Of a stretch of 10,527 bases of DNA, positions 1-5,268 are shown piece after piece. Position 1 is the stretch's first letter. Each line of letters begins with the position of its first letter. The stretch covers positions 1 through 10,527 of the forward strand of contig DASPVO010000070.1 of NCBI GenBank assembly GCA_035622335.1. Reading direction: 5' to 3'. Source of the DNA: DATJAJ01 sp035622335. GTDB taxonomy: Archaea; Thermoproteota; Nitrososphaeria; Nitrososphaerales; Gagatemarchaeaceae. The notes beneath the pieces are model-generated. The model had not been told where the DNA came from. It saw only the letters and a program-made list of their open reading frames with translations, and did not search any database. The position numbers and the translations under genes were made by a program.

Positions 1-1
1 G

Positions 2-736
2 ATGAGAAAGAGCCTTGGGAACTTCGTGGACCCAGAACCGCTGCTGGAGAAATACGGCGCTGATGCGTTCAGGTTCTGGGGGGCGGGCGAAGCAGGTCTG
101 GGGTTCGACTTTAGGTTCAGCGAAGAGAGAATCATAGGAGCTGGAAAGTTCCTTACTAAGCTCTGGAACACCGCCAGATTCATCAGCTCGTTCCCGACGC
201 CCGAGTCAGCAAAACTGACGCCCACGGACAAGTGGATGCTAAACGAGCTCGCGAGGTTGGAGGAAGATTGCATCGCGGCATACGAAAGATATGATTCCTT
301 CGCCGTGGCTACAAAACTGAGAGAGTTCCTCTGGAATGTCTTCGCGTCCCACTATCTGGAGATGGCAAAGGGCCGCGCTTATGGAGACGGGACGACAAAG
401 GAGGAACAAGAGGCCGCGTGGTTCACTCTTCATGCGGTGGTGAAGGGTGTCCTCCTGCTGTTGGCCCCGATTTCACCTTTCATCACGGATGCCATCTGGA
501 GGAGGCTCTACGGCACCCAGAGCATCCACCAGGAACGCTTTCCGAAACCGAAGAGGTATGACGTGAGCGAAAGGGTCAGCCAAAGCATCATTGAGTTCAA
601 CGCCCAGGTCTGGAAGACCAAGAGGGACAAGGGGCTCGCCCTCAAAGATCAGATATCCACCAAGATTCCTTCTCACCTGAAGCCGTTCGAGAAGGATCTT
701 GTGAGAATGCACCACATAAAGTCGAATACCGAGTAA
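2..736 (+). CDS. valS: Valyl-tRNA synthetase, C-terminal 244 residues (5' partial)
   Basis: Class I aminoacyl-tRNA synthetase that charges tRNA-Val in the cytosol. The window begins exactly at the class I signature loop: the first residues read MRKSLGN, a KMSKS-type motif, followed by VDPEPLLEKYGADAFRFW, typical of ValRS just after KMSKS. RFSEERIIGAGKFLTKLWN (about residues 39-57) is the ValRS linker into the alpha-helical anticodon-binding domain, which fills residues 60-220. The catalytic Rossmann core and the CP1 editing domain must lie upstream of the window. The Met at base 2 is internal, not a start. The reading frame is intact to the TAA at 734-736. IleRS is the main alternative, but FRFWGAGEAGLGFDFRFSEE fits ValRS better. 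Confidence 0.93.
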   Translation: MRKSLGNFVDPEPLLEKYGADAFRFWGAGEAGLGFDFRFSEERIIGAGKFLTKLWNTARFISSFPTPESAKLTPTDKWMLNELARLEEDCIAAYERYDSFAVATKLREFLWNVFASHYLEMAKGRAYGDGTTKEEQEAAWFTLHAVVKGVLLLLAPISPFITDAIWRRLYGTQSIHQERFPKPKRYDVSERVSQSIIEFNAQVWKTKRDKGLALKDQISTKIPSHLKPFEKDLVRMHHIKSNTE

Positions 737-779
737 GTCGATAGTTGAGTGTCGAATCGACGTTCGCTTACTACCACAT

Positions 780-787
780 TTTATATA
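780..787 (+). promoter_or_regulatory. TATA box of the 34-residue zinc-finger gene
   Basis: TTTATATA is a full match to the archaeal TATA consensus. Its centre lies 25-26 nt before the ATG at 809, so transcription should begin at or very near the start codon. Confidence 0.75.
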
Positions 788-808
788 CAAAATTTGAAAG
801 GAGGGGCT

Positions 809-913
809 ATGCTTCGTTGCGTCTGGTGCGACAAGGCTCTGGACGAGTCAGACCAGCTCCAGGTAGCTTACACAAGTTGCGAAGGGTGCCTGGCACCCCT
901 CCCGACAGAATAG
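809..913 (+). CDS. 34-residue CxxC/CxxC zinc-finger microprotein
   Basis: Small intact ORF from ATG 809 to TAG 911-913. The product has two paired-cysteine knuckles, C4-V-W-C7 and C24-E-G-C27, spaced as in a minimal rubredoxin-like or treble-clef zinc site, with little else. A consensus TATA box (780-787) precedes it. A strong Shine-Dalgarno-like GGAGG (800-804) lies 4 nt before the ATG. The promoter spacing predicts a transcript starting at the ATG, which would exclude that GGAGG from the mRNA, so one of the two signals may be incidental. The gene follows valS by 72 nt and ends 6 nt from the convergent reductase. I recognise no family. A structural zinc protein or nucleic-acid-binding adaptor is only a guess. 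Confidence 0.7.
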   Translation: MLRCVWCDKALDESDQLQVAYTSCEGCLAPLPTE

Positions 914-919
914 CCTAAA

Positions 920-1744
920 TCAGTTCTCTCGTGATATTCGAGCGTACTCGTCGTCCGTGAATCTGACGGACACGGAGTTCACGTTTTCGATCGCGTGCCT
1001 GGTGTTGGATGCCTTGGGTATCGCGACCACGGAGTTATTCCTGGTCACCCAGTTGAGCGCGACCTGGGCGGAAGTCATGCCGTACTTCGATGCAATCTCG
1101 TTCGGTATCTCCCACGATGAGAACTCGCCTCTTCCCAAGGGACTATAGGCGATGACCGTCATGCCTGCCCTTTCGCAGTATGGCAAGATCTCCGCTTCGA
1201 TCTCTCTGCTGCCAAGCGAGTATTGCACTTGGTTGGACACAAGCTCGCTCTTGGAGAGCGCTTCCTGCGCGGAAGTCATCTCTGCCACGCTGAAGTTGCT
1301 GACTCCCACGTGTACTACCTTCCCATCTCTGACCAGTCTTTCCATGGCAGACATCGTCTCCTTGATGGGTATGTTGGGGTTCGGCCAGTGAATCTGATAG
1401 AGGTCTATCGTGCTCGTCCCCAAACGCTGCAGGCTCCTATCGCATGCGGCTATCACATCGTCATGATGGAGATGATCAGGCCAGACCTTGGTGGCGACGA
1501 AGACCGAGTCCCTTTTTCCACGAATTGCTTCTCCCACGAGAAGCTCAGAGAGCCCGTTTCCATAGTATTCAGCGGTGTCAATCAGCGTGACGCCCAATTC
1601 AATTCCGGCCCGTATCGCCGAGATTTCAGCCGACCTCTCCTTGGGGTCAGTCGCCCCTATCTTCCAGGTGCCCATCCCTATCGTCGAGATCTTTTGTTTC
1701 GACTTCCCGAGGACCCTGTATTCCACGGCCTGAGTTCGAAACAC
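920..1744 (-). CDS. Aldo/keto reductase family oxidoreductase
   Basis: NAD(P)H-dependent oxidoreductase with a TIM-barrel fold that reduces carbonyl substrates; the substrate cannot be read from sequence. The 274-residue product shows the family landmarks: GMGTWKIG near residue 23, DTAEYYGNG (56-64), ATKVWPDH (84-91), YQIHWPNPN (116-124) and GVSNFS near residue 147. These supply the catalytic tetrad D56, Y61, K86 and H119. The late stretch AIPKASNTRHAIEN is the cofactor-phosphate-binding loop. The GTG at 1744 is the furthest start. An in-frame GTG at 1726, giving MEYRVLGKS, matches the usual start of family members and is equally likely. Neither has a clear ribosome binding site. The 3' end converges on the microprotein gene with 6 nt between stops. 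Confidence 0.95.
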   Translation of the reverse strand: MFRTQAVEYRVLGKSKQKISTIGMGTWKIGATDPKERSAEISAIRAGIELGVTLIDTAEYYGNGLSELLVGEAIRGKRDSVFVATKVWPDHLHHDDVIAACDRSLQRLGTSTIDLYQIHWPNPNIPIKETMSAMERLVRDGKVVHVGVSNFSVAEMTSAQEALSKSELVSNQVQYSLGSREIEAEILPYCERAGMTVIAYSPLGRGEFSSWEIPNEIASKYGMTSAQVALNWVTRNNSVVAIPKASNTRHAIENVNSVSVRFTDDEYARISREN

Positions 1745-1773
1745 CTGGCTTTAGGAATTGAGTCCAGGAAAGG

Positions 1774-1781
1774 AGATAAAA
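1774..1781 (+). promoter_or_regulatory. Probable TATA box of tRNA-Thr
   Basis: AGATAAAA lies with its centre about 29 nt before the tRNA 5' end, preceded by a purine-rich BRE-like stretch. Read on the other strand the same element lies about 30 nt before the GTG at 1744, so it might also serve the reductase. The match to consensus is moderate. Confidence 0.45.
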
Positions 1782-1806
1782 CGACCGCAGTGCGAGTCGA
1801 TGTCGC

Positions 1807-1894
1807 GCCACGGTAGCTCAGCCTGGTAGAGCACCTGCCTTGTATGCTCGGCCGAGAAAGCAGGTGGTCCCGTGTTCGAATCACGGCCGTGGCT
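1807..1894 (+). tRNA. tRNA-Thr(TGT) with a 14-nt intron at 37/38
   Basis: All stems are perfect: acceptor GCCACGG/CCGTGGC, D stem GCTC/GAGC, anticodon stem CCTGC/GCAGG and T stem CCGTG/CACGG with loop TTCGAAT. Removing 1845-1858 leaves the 7-nt loop CTTGTAA with anticodon TGT (1841-1843), which reads the Thr codon ACA. G1-C72, C2-G71 and discriminator T73 agree with archaeal threonine identity. The intron folds into a strict bulge-helix-bulge: CUUG pairs with CGAG (one G-U), the 5' bulge is UA|U, the 3' bulge is AA|A, and a tiny GC-UCG-GC hairpin caps it. No CCA is encoded. Confidence 0.96.
1845..1858 (+). other. tRNA-Thr intron, 14 nt
   Basis: TGCTCGGCCGAGAA between positions 37 and 38. The two 3-nt bulges and 4-bp central helix place both cuts of the tRNA-splicing endonuclease exactly here. 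The palindrome CTCGGCCGAG is explained by this fold. Confidence 0.92.
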
Positions 1895-1914
1895 TTCAAT
1901 CAACCAACCCGCTC

Positions 1915-2304
1915 TCAAAGAGCGCTCCTTTCAATGACGCCGTACACATCTGAGACAATAGCTCTCAGAACAGACCGGTATTCTTCGTCTGAGAACATTA
2001 TCGTATCGAATCTGTGCGCCTCGAACGCGATCCTGTAGCTCAGCAGATGGTAGCACGTGTCTTCTCTCCCCTCGAGGACACGGAAGTAAAAGTGACTGCA
2101 GGAGCAATAGGGCTTCTGTGGGTTGACGAATTCGTCTCCGAGGTTCCCGACCACGGTGTAGATCGTCCTTCCGCTAGGGAGGAACCTGTGTTCTTTCACG
2201 CTTCCCGCTGCCACGACGTCGACCGCCTTTCCGAACTTCGAACCATACCTGCTGTACTTCGTGAACCTCGTCCGTAGAGAAAGGACGTCTTCCGAGTCAT
2301 TCAA
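1915..2304 (-). CDS. SWIM zinc-finger protein, possible Shu2/SWS1-like
   Basis: 129-residue protein with a SWIM zinc finger: C67-S-C69, 14 residues, then C84-Y-H86, which is the CxC...CxH signature. SWIM domains bind DNA or protein. The Shu2/SWS1 recombination-mediator family has the fuller form CxC...CxHxxA; here the final position is S89 rather than Ala, so the assignment is tentative. N-terminal residues 10-60 look like a small beta-rich region and 100-125 like a helix. The gene starts 4 nt after the dpo4 stop on the same strand, so co-transcription is very likely and a role in DNA repair is a fair inference. The start chosen is TTG at 2304; no ATG is available in frame nearby and the ribosome site is weak. 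Confidence 0.82.
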   Translation of the reverse strand: MNDSEDVLSLRTRFTKYSRYGSKFGKAVDVVAAGSVKEHRFLPSGRTIYTVVGNLGDEFVNPQKPYCSCSHFYFRVLEGREDTCYHLLSYRIAFEAHRFDTIMFSDEEYRSVLRAIVSDVYGVIERSAL

Positions 2305-2308
2305 GGAT

Positions 2309-3403
2309 TCATGCGCCTTCAGTGTACTGCGCCAGAGACGTCTGGTCGAGCGACCCCTGCAGGTCCGAAACTCTCACGCCCACTCGTCGGAATTCCCTTC
2401 CGGTCGACCTAAAGAGCAGAGGGAGAAGCCCGGTGACCTCCCCGCTCAGGTGAGTTGGGTCGCTGACTGGGTTCTCGAACGTCTTGCTCTTCGTCTTCAT
2501 TGTCAGATCTCCTAGTATTCCAAGGACAGAGACGACCCTGAAGGACTGTTTTGTCGTCAGGAGCCGTACGCGCAGGTCGTCTACAACCGGCTTCAACTGG
2601 TTTAGGGCCGCTTCTGGGTCTGAAGTGTTCTCCTTGAGCGTAATGATCCGGCTGAGCTGCGTCATCGGTTTCTCTCTGACCGGGTCTCGATCCTCCCCGT
2701 GAGCGGCTTCCCACAGGTAGCTACCCAGTTTTCTTCCCATGAGGCGGACCAGGTCATTGATGTCAGCCGAAGCGAGGTCGCCCAAGGTCTCTACGCGGAT
2801 CGACTCGAGCGCCCTTGCGGCCTTGGGTCCCACTCCCGACAGGCGTGAGACGGGAAGCGGGCTAAGGAAACTTTCTGTCTCGCTCGCCCTTACCACAGTG
2901 AGTCCGTCCGGTTTCCTGTAGTCGGATGCGATCTTTGCCACGGCCTTGGAACGCGCTATCCCCACAGAACAAGTCAAACCCTCCGCGTCAAGTACCGAGC
3001 CTTTCAGGCGGGCGCCCAGCTCTTGGGCCAACTCATAGTCGCCATCGGTGAGTTTGGTTATGTCAAAAAAAGCCTCGTCGATGCCCGTCTGTTCAAGCCT
3101 GTCGACCGACGCCCTGATGATCTCCATGACTCTGTCAGAGACCTCGGCGTATTTCTCGTGGTCCATCCTGATGAGTTCCGGGCTGGAACCCTCTAACTTT
3201 TTCTTGGCCAAACTTATCGGCATGCCAGACCTGACGCCGTAGTCCCTGGCCACATAATTGGCGGTGCTGACCACCCCACTTTCGTCCGTCCTCCCGGAAA
3301 AGACGCAGATGATCACCGGCCTGCCCTTCAGGTCAGGGCGACCTACCTCCTCTACTTGGGCATAGAAGTAGTCGAGGTCGACGTGACCAATGATTTGCGA
3401 CAA
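2309..3403 (-). CDS. dpo4: Y-family translesion DNA polymerase, Dpo4/DinB type
   Basis: Low-fidelity polymerase that copies past damaged template bases. The 364-residue length matches Sulfolobus Dpo4 (about 352). The N-terminus HVDLDYFYAQVEEV carries D9, the steric-gate Tyr Y14 and the family opening; CVFSGRTDESGVVSTANYVAR (33-53) is the nucleotide-binding loop; GIDEAFFD (107-114) supplies catalytic D109 and E110. LSGVGPKAARALE near residue 190 is the helix-hairpin-helix of the thumb, followed by the little-finger domain from about 240. The tail QTSLAQY (354-360) resembles a degenerate PCNA-binding PIP box. The start is TTG at 3403, giving MSQIIGHVDLDYF; starting later would delete the active site. 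A SWIM-finger gene follows after 4 nt. Confidence 0.97.
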   Translation of the reverse strand: MSQIIGHVDLDYFYAQVEEVGRPDLKGRPVIICVFSGRTDESGVVSTANYVARDYGVRSGMPISLAKKKLEGSSPELIRMDHEKYAEVSDRVMEIIRASVDRLEQTGIDEAFFDITKLTDGDYELAQELGARLKGSVLDAEGLTCSVGIARSKAVAKIASDYRKPDGLTVVRASETESFLSPLPVSRLSGVGPKAARALESIRVETLGDLASADINDLVRLMGRKLGSYLWEAAHGEDRDPVREKPMTQLSRIITLKENTSDPEAALNQLKPVVDDLRVRLLTTKQSFRVVSVLGILGDLTMKTKSKTFENPVSDPTHLSGEVTGLLPLLFRSTGREFRRVGVRVSDLQGSLDQTSLAQYTEGA

Positions 3404-3518
3404 CTTTCTGAACGGTTTATCGGTCCGCTTAAGACGTTGCGGATGCCTCGTCTGATTGACTGGTCATCGATGTGTGGGGTCGGCCGGATTCGAACCGGCG
3501 GTCTCAAGCGCCCGAGGC

Positions 3519-3531
3519 CTCTTCGCGCTCC
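3519..3531 (-). other. tRNA-Pro intron at 29/30, 13 nt
   Basis: Intron GGAGCGCGAAGAG (minus strand). A bulge-helix-bulge fixes the cuts: outer helix AGG/CCU, central helix CUUC/GAAG, 5' bulge AA|G and 3' bulge AG|G, closed by a 6-nt loop. Position 29/30 is a non-canonical site of the kind known from Crenarchaeota and Thaumarchaeota. Moving both cuts by one base gives the same mature tRNA, but the bulge geometry favours this placement. Confidence 0.82.
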
Positions 3532-3545
3532 TTGAAGCCTAGACC

Positions 3546-3583
3546 AGATTCGCCCCAAAAGCCAGCGTTAGGCCGGCTGAAAA
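3546..3583 (-). other. Probable tRNA-Pro D-loop intron, about 38 nt
   Basis: Between AGACC and GGTCTA of the D loop lies extra sequence containing a 7-bp hairpin (AGCCGGC/GCTGGCT with one G-U, loop CTAAC). The flanking exon bases CTAGACC and GGTCTAG pair perfectly and would hold the splice region. I could not draw a strict 3-nt/4-bp/3-nt motif, only a relaxed one with a TTC/GAA helix, so the ends may be off by a few bases. Confidence 0.6.
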
Positions 3584-3622
3584 GGTCTAGCCGACGACCC
3601 CTCGACCGACGCTCTCGATTTC

Positions 3623-3631
3623 GGATATATC
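3623..3631 (-). promoter_or_regulatory. TATA box of tRNA-Pro
   Basis: GATATATCC on the minus strand, centred about 26 nt before the tRNA 5' end at 3601. It overlaps the TGA stop of the upstream methyltransferase gene. Its correct distance from 3601, not from the false 5' end near 3557, supports the long three-exon tRNA model. Confidence 0.6.
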
Positions 3632-4331
3632 ACGTTTCTGTCTTTTCGCGTCTCTTCGCTGTGAGAACTCTAGTGCCCATGAACGATAGCGGTCCCCAGC
3701 TGAGTATCCTCTGGTCTGAAATGCCGAGGGAAGCCAGCTCTTTGGAATGCTCGCTGAGATAGGAGTCCACAATCACCACCAAGCCTCGGGGTTTCAACAC
3801 TCTTTCAATCTCGGCCAGCGCTTTTCGTCTCTCGCTCGCACGGCCGATGTGGTGCAAGACCAGGCTCGCAAAGACTACGTCGAAAGTGGAGTCGGCAAAG
3901 GGTATGTATCTTGCGTCGGCCTCCTCGACCCCCACGTTAGGTGCGACACCCTCCACGAGCGCGTTGGCCAAAGCTGAGCTCGGTGAGTTTCCGGTCTGGA
4001 GTCGTGCTCTCCATAGGTCGATTCCTTGGCTGCTCCCGGCGTGGAGATGTTTGGCCGAGCTGACGAGGAAAAGCCCTCTCCCGCATCCAACGTCGAGCAC
4101 GTTCTCGTCCCCGCGCCACTGCAGACTGTCGATCAGTCTTTTCATTCTTCTGGGCTTCAGAGACTTGCTGTCCCAAAGAAACACCAGCGCGAACAAGATG
4201 AGCACGGCGCCCACCGCCGCTAGTGGCAGCAGTTGAGAGTCGACCGTCCCAGAGATTACCAACGCTGATCCCAGTGCTCCCGCCGAGATGAGAAAGTCAG
4301 GTCTGTCAATTCCGTAGTCCGCCCGGCTCAA
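3630..4331 (-). CDS. Membrane-anchored class I SAM-dependent methyltransferase
   Basis: 233-residue protein with two N-terminal hydrophobic segments (about residues 13-29 and 33-53) followed by a class I Rossmann methyltransferase domain. Motif I is VLDVGCGRG (78-86). D105 in GIDLW is the likely ribose-binding acid after strand 2, ADA (138-140) the post-II position, and FDVVFASLVLHHIG (150-163) motif II/III. ERVLKPRGLVVIVDSY (176-191) is the usual strand 5 region. The catalytic domain should face the cytosol next to the membrane. The substrate is not evident; lipids, quinones or small molecules are possible. The start is TTG at 4331; a TATA-like CTTATCT about 27 nt upstream fits a leaderless transcript. 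The last codons carry the tRNA-Pro promoter. Confidence 0.9.
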   Translation of the reverse strand: MSRADYGIDRPDFLISAGALGSALVISGTVDSQLLPLAAVGAVLILFALVFLWDSKSLKPRRMKRLIDSLQWRGDENVLDVGCGRGLFLVSSAKHLHAGSSQGIDLWRARLQTGNSPSSALANALVEGVAPNVGVEEADARYIPFADSTFDVVFASLVLHHIGRASERRKALAEIERVLKPRGLVVIVDSYLSEHSKELASLGISDQRILSWGPLSFMGTRVLTAKRREKTET

Positions 4332-4356
4332 TTGCTACTCGAAGGCTGGGAGTGCT

Positions 4357-4364
4357 AGATAAGC
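4357..4364 (-). promoter_or_regulatory. TATA-like element of the methyltransferase gene
   Basis: GCTTATCT on the minus strand, centred about 28-29 nt before the TTG start at 4331. It is one half of a divergent promoter pair in the 83-nt gap. Confidence 0.5.
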
Positions 4365-4382
4365 CGCGGACTTTTTCGGATG

Positions 4383-4389
4383 GTTTATG
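4383..4389 (+). promoter_or_regulatory. TATA-like element of the 4415 gene
   Basis: GTTTATG, centred about 29 nt before the TTG at 4415. This spacing is why I place the start of the next gene at 4415 rather than at the GTG at 4352, which lies upstream of the element. Confidence 0.55.
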
Positions 4390-4414
4390 TCGAGAACCGA
4401 CTCCAGCCATCCGG

Positions 4415-5134
4415 TTGCCCAAACGCCAGCGTGCGAGGGGAAGTTCGTCGCGGTCGAGAACCAGGTGGTACGTCGCGGCACTGTTTGTCGCACTCGCTGT
4501 GGTAGTGGGGGGCGCCTATCTTTTGGGATCAAACGGAAGCAAGACACAGCCCCCAAAGCCGGTCATCCTGTACGTCAACCAAGGCAATGGTGCGGTAAAC
4601 GGATCGAACTTTGAAGAGCTTGTGTCGTTCGCCGTATCTCATCAGTTCAACACCCTGTTCTTCCAAGTGTACAGGTCGGGGACGCTTCTCTTCGACTCAC
4701 AGCAGCTGGAAGTGTTCGTGAATGATTCGCACTCGGCTGGACTGCGGATCTTCTTCGCGCTCTACATCACCAATTCCTCGCAGACTCTGCCTAGTTCGAT
4801 ATTCTCTCTTGGAGAGGATGGGATCAGCCTTGACATGTCAGCGCTAGATATTGGAGCGCAGCAGACTCTTCTCTCCAATCTGATGACGTACTACCACGGG
4901 ACCTCTGCCGTCACAACGTCTGACATGACATCCCCGCTCAAGCCCGACCTGCTCGTCCTCGAAACGTATGGTGCCATCGATCAGCAGTACATCAGACCAG
5001 GAGTGATCGGCAGCGTCGAAGTTGTCGCCACGGCGAACGAGCAAGACTACAACACCCAATTTCTCTACGCGCTCCAACACAGCGATGGGGTGATGGTCTT
5101 TGATTACGCGGGCTTGATGAAGTCCGGGTACTAG
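4415..5134 (+). CDS. Membrane-anchored extracytoplasmic protein, possible TIM-barrel hydrolase relative
   Basis: From TTG 4415 the product is 239 residues. It opens with a basic tail (MPKRQRARG), a single transmembrane segment at about 19-38, a polar linker, and a domain that should lie outside the cell. The domain begins VILYVNQGNG (50-59), then FAVSHQFNTLFFQVYRSG (72-89) and SHSAGLRIFFALYI (105-118). That rhythm of strand, helix and strand resembles the early half of glycoside-hydrolase-like TIM barrels, but I see no certain catalytic acids and the domain is short for a full barrel. The ORF could extend back to GTG 4352; that adds 21 residues unlike a signal anchor and lies ahead of the TATA element. 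Function unknown. Confidence 0.75.
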   Translation: MPKRQRARGSSSRSRTRWYVAALFVALAVVVGGAYLLGSNGSKTQPPKPVILYVNQGNGAVNGSNFEELVSFAVSHQFNTLFFQVYRSGTLLFDSQQLEVFVNDSHSAGLRIFFALYITNSSQTLPSSIFSLGEDGISLDMSALDIGAQQTLLSNLMTYYHGTSAVTTSDMTSPLKPDLLVLETYGAIDQQYIRPGVIGSVEVVATANEQDYNTQFLYALQHSDGVMVFDYAGLMKSGY

Positions 5135-5185
5135 TCAGTTTCGGGTTTCTCCCTGAGCGTACTTTTGAGCGGGGGTTTACTTTCG

Positions 5186-5193
5186 CCTTTATT
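5186..5193 (+). promoter_or_regulatory. Possible promoter of the polB2 operon
   Basis: CCTTTATT in the 134-nt gap ahead of the ATG at 5269, the only obvious TATA-like element there besides a weaker AATAAT near 5223. It predicts transcription from about 5217, leaving a leader of roughly 50 nt, or a leaderless start at the in-frame TTG 5218. Confidence 0.35.
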
Positions 5194-5268
5194 CTCGCGC
5201 CCGTGGTCATCGTTTTGTTGGCGAATAATCGTTCGGTCCTTCTGTCGGAGTCTCCGCGACATTTTGTC

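Larger units (their letters stand above)
3475..3601 (-). tRNA. tRNA-Pro(CGG), apparently with two introns
   Basis: The mature tRNA must be assembled from three exons. Ends: acceptor GGGGTCG (3601-3595) pairs perfectly with CGACCCC (3482-3476), followed by discriminator A. D stem GGCT/GGCT contains two G-U pairs. T stem GCCGG/CCGGC encloses TTCGAAT. Removing 13 nt (3519-3531) rebuilds anticodon stem CAAGC/GCTTG and loop CTCGGGC with anticodon CGG (3514-3512), T33 and the G37 expected of proline tRNA. A further insertion of about 38 nt lies in the D loop before GGTCTA, which supplies G18-G19. G15 can pair with C48. Total span is 127 nt against a mature length near 76. No CCA is encoded. The gene sits between the methyltransferase and dpo4 on the same strand. 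Confidence 0.87.

Noticed and set aside
1223..1816. 197-codon plus-strand ORF over the reductase
   Set aside because: It is antisense to a clear aldo/keto reductase and shows no domain.
1848..1857. Palindrome CTCGGCCGAG as a possible operator
   Set aside because: It lies inside the tRNA-Thr intron and is fully explained by the splice-site fold.
3475..3557. A shorter tRNA starting at the GGGG near 3557
   Set aside because: GGGGCGA pairs with the 3' acceptor strand for only four bases, there is no T8 or proper D stem, and the TATA box fits 3601. The perfect 7-bp acceptor at 3601-3595 wins.
4352..4414. GTG start of the anchored protein at 4352
   Set aside because: It lies upstream of the likely TATA element and inside the divergent promoter; starting at 4415 gives a clean basic-tail plus membrane anchor.
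5203..5268. GTG start adding 22 residues to the RecA-like protein
   Set aside because: The extra residues have no recognisable character and ATG 5269 opens directly on the zinc finger. Kept only as an alternative.
5135..5268. T-rich runs after the anchored protein as a terminator
   Set aside because: Short T tracts are interrupted and no distinct run of five or more T closes the gene; not strong enough to list.
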